Assembly (NCBI GenBank): GCA_003142355.1
Contig: PLMF01000006.1
Coordinates: 1-13,355, forward strand
Origin: Bryobacterales bacterium
Lineage (GTDB): Bacteria > Acidobacteriota > Terriglobia > Bryobacterales > Bryobacteraceae
Reading direction: 5' to 3'
DNA length: 13,355 nucleotides
The notes under the pieces were generated by a model, which did no database searches, was not told where the DNA came from, and saw only the letters and a list, made by a program, of their open reading frames with translations. Below are positions 1 to 7,333 of this stretch, piece after piece. Both the position numbers and the translations under genes were made by a program. Numbering within the stretch: position 1 is the first letter of the stretch; the number at the start of each line of letters is the position of its first letter.

Positions 1-197
1 CCCAGGTGCGAAGCCAGAATGACGCCGGCGCCGTGCTCCAGCGCGTACTGAATGGTGGCGAGCGACGCCTTGATGCGCTTGTCGCTGGTGATTTCCATGT
101 CGCCCTTTTCGTTCTTCTGCAGCGGGACATTGAAATCCACCCGGATGAAAACTCGCTTCCCTTTCAAATCGAGATCGCGAATCGATAGATGAGACAT
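1..197 (-). CDS. pgk: Phosphoglycerate kinase, N-terminal part (runs off left edge)
   Basis: Glycolytic phosphoglycerate kinase transfers phosphate between 1,3-bisphosphoglycerate and ADP in the cytoplasm. Only the first 66 residues are in the window, read from an ATG at 197-195 leftwards. They begin [20 protein letters not shown] and contain the family signature RVDFNVPL (residues 19-26), whose Asp and Asn belong to the 3-phosphoglycerate site. Further on are ITSDKRI (Arg41, a conserved substrate contact) and ILASHLG (residues 60-66), a hallmark of the N-terminal Rossmann-like domain. A GAGGGG ribosome-binding sequence lies about 6 bases before the ATG. The gene follows a strong inverted repeat (222-265), which could terminate transcription coming from 269-559. 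The rest of the gene, including the ATP-binding domain, lies outside the window. Family assignment is very secure. Confidence 0.95.
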   Translation of the reverse strand, partial: MSHLSIRDLDLKGKRVFIRVDFNVPLQKNEKGDMEITSDKRIKASLATIQYALEHGAGVILASHL

Positions 198-221
198 GTG
201 AGCCCCTCAAGTGTAGCGTAG

Positions 222-265
222 AAAAGGGGTCAGACGCATTTAAATCAATGCGTCTGTCCCCTTTT
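222..265. repeat. Near-perfect 19-bp inverted repeat (REP-like hairpin / possible terminator)
   Basis: The arms 222-240 and 247-265 are complementary except for one T/T mismatch (230/257), with a 6-base loop. Each arm starts AAAAGGGG and continues CAGACGCATT. It sits between the stop at 269 and the pgk start at 197. Read on the minus strand it ends in TTTT, so it could act as an intrinsic terminator for the gene at 269-559. Palindromes with AAAAGGGG.CAGAC arms resemble the REP-type elements mobilised by IS200-like (RAYT/Y1) transposases. That link is from memory, and no transposase gene is present here. Confidence 0.75.
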
Positions 266-268
266 GGA

Positions 269-559
269 CTACTTGCCGTTCAATAGAGCCGTGCCCGTGC
301 CCACGCACCCGTTCTCTCCATTCGGCATATTAAGCGTCAGCGTCTTGTGGATCGTCCCCACATGCGCCAGTTCGTCGTTGGTCAGGTCGAACTGGGACGG
401 ATGTGGCTCCCACCCCTGGGCGGCGCATACGCCCATGAACTCCTCCGCGTCTCCGGGAGGCACGGCGCGAATCTGGAACCAGAGCGTTGCGCCGTTCGCC
501 TTGCGCGTGAGTCGCGCCACAATATGGCCCTTGTCCCTGCCCAGGTCGTCGATTCGCAT
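269..559 (-). CDS. Hypothetical protein, 96 aa
   Basis: I do not recognise this family. The reading frame is preferred over the overlapping antisense frames because most third codon positions are G or C, as in the neighbouring core genes, and because the protein has balanced, globular composition. It begins MRIDDLGRDKGHIVARLTRK. The middle carries TLWFQIRAVPPGDAEEF (residues 25-41), and the Gly/Asn-rich tail ends GTGTALLNGK. There is no signal peptide or membrane segment. The ATG at 559 directly follows an in-frame TGA, so it is the first possible ATG, but the ribosome-binding sequence is weak. It lies between nth (214 bp upstream) and pgk, on the same strand. The downstream hairpin at 222-265 would suit a transcription end. 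Confidence 0.5.
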   Translation of the reverse strand: MRIDDLGRDKGHIVARLTRKANGATLWFQIRAVPPGDAEEFMGVCAAQGWEPHPSQFDLTNDELAHVGTIHKTLTLNMPNGENGCVGTGTALLNGK

Positions 560-773
560 TTCTCACGGCGTCACACCTCGGCCGGCCGAATGATCTGCGA
601 AAACCTGGGGACTGAACGAATGTGTCCCAAGGCGCGCGCATCCCTCGTCAAATGCCGTGCTGGGGCTCCGCCGCGTGGACGCATCCGTCAGTCCCTTGGT
701 TTTCGCCCCTTCACGGGAACCCCCGCTTTCGGGCGTCGTAGAAATGCGGGTTGACGCAAAACTGTCTCCGCGA

Positions 774-1502
774 TCAGGATACAATAGCCGTCTTGTCCTT
801 GGCGTAGCAGATCGAGTTCAGCCCGCACTCGCCGCACTTCGGCTTGCGCGCCTGGCACCGCGCCCGCCCGTGCAGGATCATCTGGTGGGCGAACAGAATC
901 CACTTGTCTTTGGGGATGGCCCTCATGAGGTCCTGCTCGATCTTGACCGGCTCGGTGTTCTTGCTGAGATCCAGCCGCTGCGCGATGCGCTGAACATGGG
1001 TATCCACCACCACACCCGAGGCGATGCCGTACGCCGTGCCCAGCACCACGTTGGCGGTCTTGCGGGCGGCGCCGGGAACGGTCAGCATCTCTTCCATGGT
1101 CCGCGGCACCTTGCCGCCGAACTCGGAAACCACCTTCTTCGCCGCTCCCACAATAGACTTGGCCTTGTTGTTGAAGAAACCCGTGCTGCGTATATCGCCG
1201 GCCAGGACCTCCGGGCGCACCGCCGCGAAATCAGCCGGCGTGGGGTACTTCGCGAACAGGCCGGGCGTCACTTCGTTCACGCGCTTATCGGTGCACTGGG
1301 CCGAGAGAATGGTGGCCACCAGCAGTTCCCACGGGTTGCGGTGGTGGAGCGCGCAGGTGGCTGCCGGGTGCATCTGGTCCAGGCGGCGCAGGATTTCCGC
1401 CACGCGTTTCGCGTATCCTCGTAGAGAGTCATGCGAGCTCGCTTTCTTCTGCTCGCCGCGGCGTTGGCTGCTTTTGGCGCTTCGCTCGGTTCGGGCTTTC
1501 AT
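774..1502 (-). CDS. nth: Endonuclease III (DNA glycosylase/AP lyase)
   Basis: Base-excision repair enzyme that removes oxidised pyrimidines and cuts at abasic sites. With the ATG at 1502 it has 242 residues. The helix-hairpin-helix reads VPGAARKTANVV, with the Schiff-base Lys at 148. The catalytic Asp167 lies in VVVDTHV. The C-terminal 4Fe-4S loop has Cys216, Cys223, Cys226 and Cys232 (C-X6-C-X2-C-X5-C). The core begins around YAKRVAEIL (residue 30). The hairpin turn is usually PGVGRKTA, and PGAARKTA is a mild variant. The start is uncertain: residues 1-28 are a basic, low-complexity extension whose codons overlap the divergent gene at 1431, and no clear ribosome-binding site precedes 1502. 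A GTG at 1406 with GAGG upstream is an alternative. The frame stays open further upstream, but that stretch has no family resemblance and is antisense to the next gene. Confidence 0.93.
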   Translation of the reverse strand: MKARTERSAKSSQRRGEQKKASSHDSLRGYAKRVAEILRRLDQMHPAATCALHHRNPWELLVATILSAQCTDKRVNEVTPGLFAKYPTPADFAAVRPEVLAGDIRSTGFFNNKAKSIVGAAKKVVSEFGGKVPRTMEEMLTVPGAARKTANVVLGTAYGIASGVVVDTHVQRIAQRLDLSKNTEPVKIEQDLMRAIPKDKWILFAHQMILHGRARCQARKPKCGECGLNSICYAKDKTAIVS

Positions 1503-2864
1503 CTTGACGATTATGCCATTTTCTCCGACCCGGTCCTGACGTCTCCCTGGGGCTGGCTGCAGGTTTGGGGCTGGCGGCAGACCCGCCCGCTCACTTATGT
1601 CACCTTCTGGCTGAACTATCAGGCCGGCGGACAGGACCCCATCGGCTACCACGCCCTCAACCTGCTGCTGCACCTGGGCGCGGTGCTCCTGGTCTACGAG
1701 TGTTTGCGCCGGCTTCTGCCCGAGCGCGCTGCGCTTGTGGCCGCGGCGTTGTTCGCCGTGCACCCGCTTCAGGCCGAAGCCGTGGATTACGTCTGGGGCC
1801 GCGCCATCGTGCTGGCGGCGCTGTTCTCGTTTGCCGCGCTGCTGTGCTGGATTACGGACCGGCCCTGGGCGGCGGTGGCCTGCTTCGCGGCGGCGCTGCT
1901 GGCGAAGGAGGAGTGCGCGGCATTCCCGCTGGTGCTGGCCATGCTGCCGCGGAGGCCTCGAGGCCGGTTCCACATTGCTGTCATGCTCGGTCTGGCCGTC
2001 GTCGCGGGCGCGCGCGTGGTATACGCCGCGGCGGTGACGCCCGGGGCTCAGGCGGCGTTTCGCGCGGGGATATCGCCGTGGAAATACCTGCTGGCGCAGG
2101 GCCCGGTAATTCTGCGTTATTTGCGTCTGCTGATTGTGCCCTACGGATTCACGGTGGATCCCGATATCCGCGTGCCCGCGCTGTGGGTGGCAGTTCTGGC
2201 ATGGGCCGGCATCGCGGCCTTGGCGGTGTTTCTGTGGCGTTACCGAAGGCACGCCTGGGCCATGTGGCTGCTGGCGGGCCTGATTCTGCTGATTCCGAGT
2301 TCCTCCCTCTTTCCCGCGGCCGATCTGTCGGCGGACCGGCGGATGTATCTACCCCTCCTCGGGTTCGCTGCCGCCGCCGGCTGGCTTCTGACGCGCGTGC
2401 GGACCGCGGCGCTCGCGGCAGTGGTGGCGGTGGCGCTCACAGCCATTAGCATTGGGCGGACCCAGGTGTGGATGACCGAGGAACGCTTGTGGCGCGAGGC
2501 CGTCCGGCGCGCGCCCGAAAAAGTGCGGCCCAAGATTCAGTTGGCCCGCGCGGTCCCCGCCGCCGAAGCTCTGGAGTTGCTCGCCGCCGCCCGCAGACTG
2601 GCGCCCTACGATCCGGCGCTGCCCGCCGAAACCGGGAAGATCCTGCTGTCGGAGGGCCAGCCGGCAGCCGCGCTCGAGGAGTTTGGCCGCGCCCTGGCGC
2701 TCGATCCGCTGGATGCCCGCAACTTCAACAACCGTGCCGTGGCGCTCGACGCACTCGGCCAAACCGAGGCCGCGCGCCAGGATTTCGAGCGGGCGCTCCG
2801 CATCGATCCCGGCCTTACCGAGGCGCGCCAGAACCTGGAGAAGCTTCCACCGCCGGGGCGGTAA
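1431..2864 (+). CDS. TMTC-like multi-pass membrane protein with C-terminal TPRs (GT-C glycosyltransferase-like)
   Basis: A 477-residue integral membrane protein. The N-terminal helix (about 5-23) is followed by the loop FHLDDYAIFSDPVL, an acidic pair placed like the catalytic Asp of GT-C glycosyltransferases. Further family-like motifs are TRPLTYVTFWLNY (51-63), YHALNLLLH (73-81), HPLQAEAVDYVWGR (111-124) and ADRRMYLPLLG (301-311), which match the bacterial relatives of eukaryotic TMTC O-mannosyltransferases. About nine hydrophobic segments extend to residue 342. The tail (about 375-472) forms TPR-type helices, best seen at ALEEFGRALALDP and ARQDFERALRIDP. A GAGAG sequence precedes the ATG. 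Its first 72 bases overlap nth head to head, and its last 50 bases overlap the zinc-ribbon gene tail to tail. Actual sugar-transfer activity and substrate are unknown. Confidence 0.85.
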   Translation: MRARFLLLAAALAAFGASLGSGFHLDDYAIFSDPVLTSPWGWLQVWGWRQTRPLTYVTFWLNYQAGGQDPIGYHALNLLLHLGAVLLVYECLRRLLPERAALVAAALFAVHPLQAEAVDYVWGRAIVLAALFSFAALLCWITDRPWAAVACFAAALLAKEECAAFPLVLAMLPRRPRGRFHIAVMLGLAVVAGARVVYAAAVTPGAQAAFRAGISPWKYLLAQGPVILRYLRLLIVPYGFTVDPDIRVPALWVAVLAWAGIAALAVFLWRYRRHAWAMWLLAGLILLIPSSSLFPAADLSADRRMYLPLLGFAAAAGWLLTRVRTAALAAVVAVALTAISIGRTQVWMTEERLWREAVRRAPEKVRPKIQLARAVPAAEALELLAAARRLAPYDPALPAETGKILLSEGQPAAALEEFGRALALDPLDARNFNNRAVALDALGQTEAARQDFERALRIDPGLTEARQNLEKLPPPGR

Positions 2865-3582
2865 TCTGCAGGTCCAAGGTTACATTCTGCCAGTCCGGCA
2901 TCTCGTAGATTTGCAGCTTGCTCGCGACCGGCGCGGAAAGCTCCTTGGACTCCAGCGGTCCCACGTTGGTGGTGAACGAAAAGGTGCCCTCGGCGTCCTC
3001 TTCCGATTTCTGGGTGCGGCCCCAGATGGTCACGTTGCCCGCCAGGCCCTGGAAGTCGGCTTCGGAGTGGTTGATCACTAGAAACTTCGCCATCGTCTTC
3101 TTCTTGGCGTCCTGGACGAATCGCACGCCCGCCACCTCGATGTACCTCTGCAACGGGTTCGTCTTGGCGCCGGACTTGGCCGCCGGGCTCTCCACGCTGG
3201 CCGTCGGCTTGTTCGGCTGGCTGCCCCCGCGCACCACCTGAACGATCCAATAGGTGCCGAACACGAGTCCCACAAAGGCAAGCGCAAAAACCACCGTCAA
3301 CAGCCAGGTTGGCAGCACGAAGCGGCTGGGGCCAACCGCCTGCGGCCGCGGCTGTGGCTGTGCCGGCGGGTAGTAGGGCTGAGCCGGCGGTTGCGGGTAA
3401 TACGGCTGAGCCGGCGGCGGAGCTGGCGGCGGAACGCTCTGCGGGGGCGGTCCCGCCTCGGCGGGCGGTTGCGGCGGGGCCGCCGCGGCGCCACTCGCGG
3501 CCGCTCTAGCGGCGCAGTCGGGACAGTCCGCATACGCTGGGGGAACTTCGCGCCCGCACTGCGGGCAGATCCACGTGAACAT
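2815..3582 (-). CDS. Zinc-ribbon, proline-rich, single-pass membrane protein (hypothetical)
   Basis: This 255-residue protein has a clear modular layout. A short N-terminal zinc ribbon has two CxxC knuckles (Cys6/Cys9 in CPQC, Cys20/Cys23 in CPDC). Residues 30-84 are Pro/Gln/Tyr/Ala-rich, with repeated AQPYYP motifs. One transmembrane helix spans about 89-117. A linker follows, then a soluble domain (about 145-245) with VRFVQDAKKKTMAKFLVINH and a beta-rich end. That domain resembles those modelling or binding immunoglobulin-like folds outside the membrane, but I do not recognise a named family. Its function is unknown. A GAGG sequence 8 bases before the ATG supports the start. It is the third gene of the nuoB-pgeF operon, 18 bp after the pgeF stop. 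Its last 50 bases overlap the 3' end of the gene on the other strand. Confidence 0.8.
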   Translation of the reverse strand: MFTWICPQCGREVPPAYADCPDCAARAAASGAAAAPPQPPAEAGPPPQSVPPPAPPPAQPYYPQPPAQPYYPPAQPQPRPQAVGPSRFVLPTWLLTVVFALAFVGLVFGTYWIVQVVRGGSQPNKPTASVESPAAKSGAKTNPLQRYIEVAGVRFVQDAKKKTMAKFLVINHSEADFQGLAGNVTIWGRTQKSEEDAEGTFSFTTNVGPLESKELSAPVASKLQIYEMPDWQNVTLDLQITAPAVEASPGSGAPR

Positions 3583-3600
3583 TATGCTGGCCTCAATCTT

Positions 3601-4254
3601 TTAATGTACCGCTTGGAGAATTCCGGCGAATGAAAACAGGCGGCCGGCTGCTTCTTTGTCGCGCCGGAACGAGTGAAACTCCTCGCCCCGGCACATGGTG
3701 CACAGATTCGACGCGTAGATGCGCTCCGGCGTTACACCGGCATCCATGAGCTGCCGCCGGTTGGCCGCGGCCAGATCCACGTGTGCCCTGCCCTGCTGCC
3801 CGAACTCCGCCGCTACCTCGGGCCCCACCTCATAGCAGCACTGGCCGATGCCCGGACCGATGGCGGCGTGTAGATCCCCCGGCAGCGCGCCGAATTGCGC
3901 GCCCATGGCTTCCACCGCGCGCTGGACGATGCCCGCCACGGTCCCTCTCCAGCCGGCGTGCACCGCGGCTACCGCCCGATGGCGCTCATCCACCAGCAAA
4001 ATGGGAAAGCAGTCCGCCGTCTTGACCGCCACCACCGAGCCGGGCGTGTTCTCCAGCAGCGCGTCGCCTTCCCCCAGCACCCCGCCGCGCCCCGCCGCCA
4101 GCACACAGACGGCCGAGTGGACCTGCCGCAGCGTGGCCAGGTTGCCGAAAAGAGCGGGGACGCGCGCCAGCCGCGTGCCGAATCCATGCACCAGCCACGG
4201 AAGCGAATCCAGTTCCGTTACGCGGTAGATCTGGCGCAAATCCTTGTAGAACAC
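3601..4254 (-). CDS. pgeF: PgeF/YfiH family protein (laccase-domain; purine nucleoside phosphorylase-like, peptidoglycan editing factor)
   Basis: A 217-residue member of the YfiH/PgeF (DUF152, multicopper polyphenol oxidase-like) family. Members act on purine nucleosides, and in E. coli PgeF keeps the composition of cell-wall precursors correct. The zinc-site residues are visible: His46 in RQVHS, Cys82 in KTADCFP and His99 in VHAGWRGT. Other family signatures are AIGPGIGQCCYEV (131-143) and the C-terminal NLCT followed by FHSFRRD (193-199). I chose the GTG at 4254, two bases after the nuoB stop, because the protein then begins with FYKDLRQIYRV, as expected for the family. No ATG lies nearby in frame and there is no clear ribosome-binding site, so translational coupling to nuoB is likely. 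The length is normal for the shorter family members. Confidence 0.92.
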   Translation of the reverse strand: MFYKDLRQIYRVTELDSLPWLVHGFGTRLARVPALFGNLATLRQVHSAVCVLAAGRGGVLGEGDALLENTPGSVVAVKTADCFPILLVDERHRAVAAVHAGWRGTVAGIVQRAVEAMGAQFGALPGDLHAAIGPGIGQCCYEVGPEVAAEFGQQGRAHVDLAAANRRQLMDAGVTPERIYASNLCTMCRGEEFHSFRRDKEAAGRLFSFAGILQAVH

Positions 4255-4256
4255 GG

Positions 4257-4823
4257 TTACGCGGGGTGCTGAATCTGGGCGATCCGGACCTGCTGTTTGA
4301 AGCTCTCGAGCATGGTTTCGTCGAGCCGCACCTCGGTGGGCCGCTTCACCAGCGTGGTCATCTTGTCGATCTTGTCCTGGAGCATCAGCAGCGCGTAGAA
4401 CAGGTTCTCGGGACGCGGCGGGCACCCCGTGACATACACGTCCACGGGCACGATTTTGTCCACGCCCTGCAGGACGGCGTAGGTGTTGAACGGACCGCCC
4501 ACGCTGGAACAGGCGCCCATCGAGATGCACCACTTGGGGTCGGGCATCTGGTCCCAGATGCGCTTGAGCACCGGCGCCATCTTGAGGGTGACGGTGCCGG
4601 CCACGATCATGAGGTCCGACTGCCGCGGGCTGGGACGAAAAACCTCCGCCCCGAACCGCGCGATGTCGAAGCGCGAGGTGCTGGCGGCGATCATTTCGAT
4701 GGCGCAGCAGGCCAGTCCGAAGGTCAGCGGCCAGATGGACGATTTGCGCGCCCAGTTGAACACATAATCCACCGACGTAGTGACGAAGTTCTGTTCAAAC
4801 TGATTCTGAATAAAGGAAGCCAC
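4257..4823 (-). CDS. nuoB: NADH-quinone oxidoreductase subunit B (complex I, N2 cluster)
   Basis: NuoB carries the terminal 4Fe-4S cluster N2 of respiratory complex I, at the junction of the peripheral arm and the membrane arm. The 188-residue product has the four N2 ligands: the tandem Cys39-Cys40 in [10 protein letters not shown], Cys105 in SMGACSS and Cys134 in VTGCPPRPE. The segment RSPRQSD-like [19 protein letters not shown] (61-79) is typical. A GTG at 4823 is chosen as start because AAGGAGAG lies 6 bases upstream and the protein then begins like other NuoB proteins. The frame stays open for about 280 bases upstream, but that stretch runs through intergenic palindromes. No other nuo gene adjoins it. 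It is instead the first gene of a nuoB-pgeF-zinc-ribbon operon, so the complex I genes appear to be scattered in this genome. Confidence 0.96.
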   Translation of the reverse strand: MASFIQNQFEQNFVTTSVDYVFNWARKSSIWPLTFGLACCAIEMIAASTSRFDIARFGAEVFRPSPRQSDLMIVAGTVTLKMAPVLKRIWDQMPDPKWCISMGACSSVGGPFNTYAVLQGVDKIVPVDVYVTGCPPRPENLFYALLMLQDKIDKMTTLVKRPTEVRLDETMLESFKQQVRIAQIQHPA

Positions 4824-4829
4824 CAGACT

Positions 4830-4837
4830 CTCTCCTT
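4830..4837 (-). promoter_or_regulatory. Shine-Dalgarno site deciding the nuoB GTG start
   Basis: On the minus strand AAGGAGAG lies 6 bases before the GTG at 4823. No ATG in this frame has a comparable site, so this fixes the nuoB start. A possible -10 box (TACAAT on the minus strand, 4858-4853) lies a little further upstream, but no convincing -35 element accompanies it. Confidence 0.75.
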
Positions 4838-4895
4838 GCTGCGTCAAAAAGAATTGTAACACCAGACCTGTACTACTACAGCCCGCGACGATTTT

Positions 4896-5102
4896 GTGGG
4901 GCGGGCCCCCTGGCCCGCTCGGATGCAGGAAGAGCCGGACCAGGGGTTCCGGCGCGGACGAGGGCGTCCGCCCCACGTTTGGTTGCGGCTCTGCTGCTTT
5001 GTGGGGCAGGATGGCATCCTGCGGCGGGTTGGCAACCCGCCCGTTGCGCGGGCAGACGGCATATCCTCCCGGTTTCGCGCGCAGCTTGCCGACCTTCCCC
5101 AC
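4896..5102. repeat. Cluster of nested GC-rich palindromes (intergenic repeat, two composite units)
   Basis: Unit 1 is bounded by perfect 9-bp inverted arms GTGGGGCGG (4896-4904) and CCGCCCCAC (4968-4976). It contains the hairpins 4901-4918 (7-bp stem), 4934-4953 (imperfect) and 4954-4971 (7-bp stem). Unit 2 starts with GTGGGG (5001-5006) and closes with CCCCAC (5097-5102). It contains the hairpins 5006-5022 (GCAGGAT stem) and 5023-5041 (GGCGGGTT stem). Several loops share GGC or AGGG. This is the look of a dispersed intergenic palindrome family. Position between nuoB and the accessory region suggests mRNA-end or boundary structures, and no protein is expected here. Confidence 0.7.
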
Positions 5103-5833
5103 AAGCGCGTCCAGCCTCCATTTTCGCCAGAGCGATTAAGCCCCCGAGGCACTGTGGAATTCACTCCGTAGCAATCGCCGCGCCCGCCCCCGGCGATCCC
5201 GCCAGTCTCGCGCCCCTCCTGGGCGCCTAACCATTTCCGGGGAAGCCCGTTCCCGGCCCGAGTGCCCAAACGCGGGACCCCAGGGCCGTTAAAACAACCC
5301 TCTCGACGAGCATTTTCGCAGGCCCTCCGATTGGACGCAGTTCCCCCGATGAGGGTGTCACGTTCCCCAATCCGGCGAACTTCCCAGATCGGGACTTAAC
5401 CGGCCAATCTTTGCCTATTTTAATGCGGAGGCGCGGCGGGTCGCTCAAGACCCCGCAGGACCATTCTGCACAATGAAAGCGCGGACGGCAAGAGGTTTTT
5501 GTGCCAGCCTCCGGACTCCGGCCAGACTGGCCTTCTTGGCCGCTTTCAGGTAGGACAACCCGAACGAAAAGAAGAAATGAAGGCCTATCCACCGGACCGT
5601 GAGCGCTTCGTCCAGCGGCGAACCTCATTTAAGGATTGGCCGGTATAAAAGGACTTGGGGGGCCTGTGCCGAACCTGAGCAATTTCCGACTCCCCCGTGA
5701 TCCGCCCAGAATGAGTTGCCGACGTCCCTGAGCGCCTGACCTGCCGCAATTACCTTGTCCAAAGTGACAGGGGCACGATCACGGGCTGACTTGACGGCCG
5801 CGTATGCGCTTGGCAAGATTGAATGTGCCAGGT
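5103..5833. other. Non-coding or degraded stretch, left edge of accessory region
   Basis: I see no convincing gene in about 730 bp. GC drops relative to the core genes on the left. An imperfect hairpin lies at 5237-5256. Two minus-strand frames are open: 5227-5628 (133 codons, Gly/Arg/Pro-rich and shadow-like) and a frame ending at 5625 whose part over about 5625-5820 looks mildly protein-like (for example APVTLDKVIAAGQALRDVG). The second stop overlaps the start of the first as ATGA. The protein-like part has only a TTG as a possible start outside kinase 1, so it may be a gene remnant. This interval must also hold the promoter of the kinase at 5834, but no clear -35/-10 pair was found. Confidence 0.45.
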
Positions 5834-7333
5834 ATGGAAAAGATTGTTCTCCCTCGGGGCGAGTGGCTTTACGATCCGTCGAGTCCGCTCGGAAGGCCCG
5901 GTGGCTTCGGTGCCGTTTTTGAGGGCGTGTCAACGTCGTACGGGCAAGTCGCTGTAAAGCGGCTGCACATCACGTCTAACGACGCTGCCCACCGAGAGAT
6001 GAGAATAGCGACAGGTCTTGCGTCGCGGACGTTGACCCACGTAATCCCGATACTCGATGCCGGGGAAGATGCCGATACGGGGCAGTACTTCGTGGTCATG
6101 CCACGAGCGGAACGTAGCCTACAAAGCGACATTCAGGCAGGAAGGTTCTGCGATGTTGAGGCTGCACGGGCGATGCTGAACATCGCCGACGGTTTGCTCG
6201 AAGTGAATGACCTCGTTCATCGCGACCTGAAGCCGCCAAATATCTTGCTGCACGAAGGCGCGTGGAAGGTGGCAGATTTTGGTATCGCACGGTTCGTCGA
6301 GGACGCTACTTCGCTGCGGACGCTGAAGGGCTGCCTCTCTCCCCCCTATGCAGCACCCGAGCAGTTCCAGTTCATTCACGCCACTTCGGCAACAGATGTT
6401 TATGCACTTGGGTGTATCGGCTATGCGCTCCTGACTGGCCGACCGCCATTTCCCGGACCGACCGAACCGGATTACTTCGACCAGCACTTACACGCGGACC
6501 CGCCCGCGCTGCCAAGTGCCGTTGCGCCCCGGCTACAAACGCTGCTCAGTATGATGCTCCGGAAACCGCCGAGGTCGCGGCCGAGTCTATCTCGCGTCAA
6601 AGCGATTCTCTCCGAAGTCGTTCAGGGTGCGTCCGGAGCAGGCCCGAATTCGCTCGGAATACTTGCTCAGGTCGGTTCCAACATCGCGCACCAGCAAGCG
6701 CGAATTGAGCAGCAACTTCAGCAAGCACAGTCAGAGGAAGCCATCCGGAGTCAGCTCGCTGACACAGGTAGGAAGATTCTGCAAGACATCTTGGAGCGGC
6801 TCTTCAATCGGACCTTGAACGAAGCGCCGAATGCTCAAAGGGACCGATTGGCCGTAGCTTTGGGCCGAGGCCGACTCGAAGCGTCACTTGCTGGAGTCGG
6901 TGGCCACCGTCGCCAGTCCGGTGCGCCGGCGGGTCTGTTTCGTGAATCGAAATGGGATGTCATAACGGCGGAGGAGATCGTCGTCCACCAACAACAACCG
7001 GAATATCCGTGGAGCGCTTCGCTCTGGTACTGCCGAATGCCGAACACCACCGAATATCGCTGGTACGAAGCCTCATATTGGAGTCTCGGGCGCACTCCGA
7101 GTCCAGCACCGTTTTCTCTGTCTCGAAGCCCTCGAGACGCTGACCTTGCGGCAGCTCCGATCATGCACCTCTATCAGTTGGCCTTCGGCCCGGTTGCAAT
7201 AGATGATGAGAACGAGGGAGACTTCATCGAGCGATGGGCTACTGTGTTTGCTGTGGCTGCACAAGGGAAACTCGGCTATCCGAGAAGTCTTCCTTTGCAC
7301 GAGACGTTCTGGCGCAATTCGTTTGTTGCGTAG
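5834..7333 (+). CDS. Serine/threonine protein kinase with coiled coil and uncharacterised C-terminal domain (kinase 1)
   Basis: A 499-residue protein counted from the ATG at 5834. An ATG at 5804 would add 10 residues, and neither start has a strong ribosome-binding site. The kinase domain (about 10-265) is complete: Gly-rich loop GRPGGFGAVFEG (20-31), VAVK Lys42, Glu55, HRDLKPPN (129-136), DFG (148-150), AAPE (173-176), and the DVYALGCIGY helix followed by a conserved Arg near 249. It should therefore be catalytically active. A Gln-rich predicted coiled coil follows (about 282-310), then a basic linker. The C-terminal domain (about 370-499) is rich in Trp/Tyr (SLWYCRMPNTTEYRWYEASY) and ends with GDFIERWA and GYPRSLPL; I cannot name it. 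There is no transmembrane helix or PASTA repeat, so it is probably cytoplasmic. The next gene, RusA-like, is on the same strand 194 bp downstream. Confidence 0.92.
   Translation: MEKIVLPRGEWLYDPSSPLGRPGGFGAVFEGVSTSYGQVAVKRLHITSNDAAHREMRIATGLASRTLTHVIPILDAGEDADTGQYFVVMPRAERSLQSDIQAGRFCDVEAARAMLNIADGLLEVNDLVHRDLKPPNILLHEGAWKVADFGIARFVEDATSLRTLKGCLSPPYAAPEQFQFIHATSATDVYALGCIGYALLTGRPPFPGPTEPDYFDQHLHADPPALPSAVAPRLQTLLSMMLRKPPRSRPSLSRVKAILSEVVQGASGAGPNSLGILAQVGSNIAHQQARIEQQLQQAQSEEAIRSQLADTGRKILQDILERLFNRTLNEAPNAQRDRLAVALGRGRLEASLAGVGGHRRQSGAPAGLFRESKWDVITAEEIVVHQQQPEYPWSASLWYCRMPNTTEYRWYEASYWSLGRTPSPAPFSLSRSPRDADLAAAPIMHLYQLAFGPVAIDDENEGDFIERWATVFAVAAQGKLGYPRSLPLHETFWRNSFVA

Noticed and set aside
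657..1424. 255-codon plus-strand frame antisense to nth
   Set aside because: Shadow of nth in GC-rich DNA; His/Arg/Gly-rich with no family motif.
1503..2252. 250-codon extension of the nth frame, antisense to the membrane-protein gene
   Set aside because: It is Arg/Gln/His-rich, matches no glycosylase sequence and mirrors the GC-rich codons of the strong gene at 1431-2864.
1565..2449. 294-codon second plus-strand frame inside the TMTC-like gene
   Set aside because: Gly/Arg/Ala-rich shadow frame; the other frame has clear motifs and membrane helices.
4266..4859. 197-codon plus-strand frame antisense to nuoB
   Set aside because: Overlaps nuoB completely, and nuoB has all four cluster ligands.
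4824..5102. N-terminal extension of the nuoB frame to an ATG at 5102
   Set aside because: It reads through the palindrome cluster, and a good Shine-Dalgarno precedes the GTG at 4823, where NuoB similarity begins.
5227..5628. 133-codon minus-strand frame
   Set aside because: Gly/Arg/Pro/Ser-rich, no ribosome-binding site and no recognisable motif; kept only as part of the gap description.
6262..6708. 148-codon overlapping frame inside kinase 1
   Set aside because: Arg/Ala-rich shadow of the kinase gene, which has every catalytic motif.
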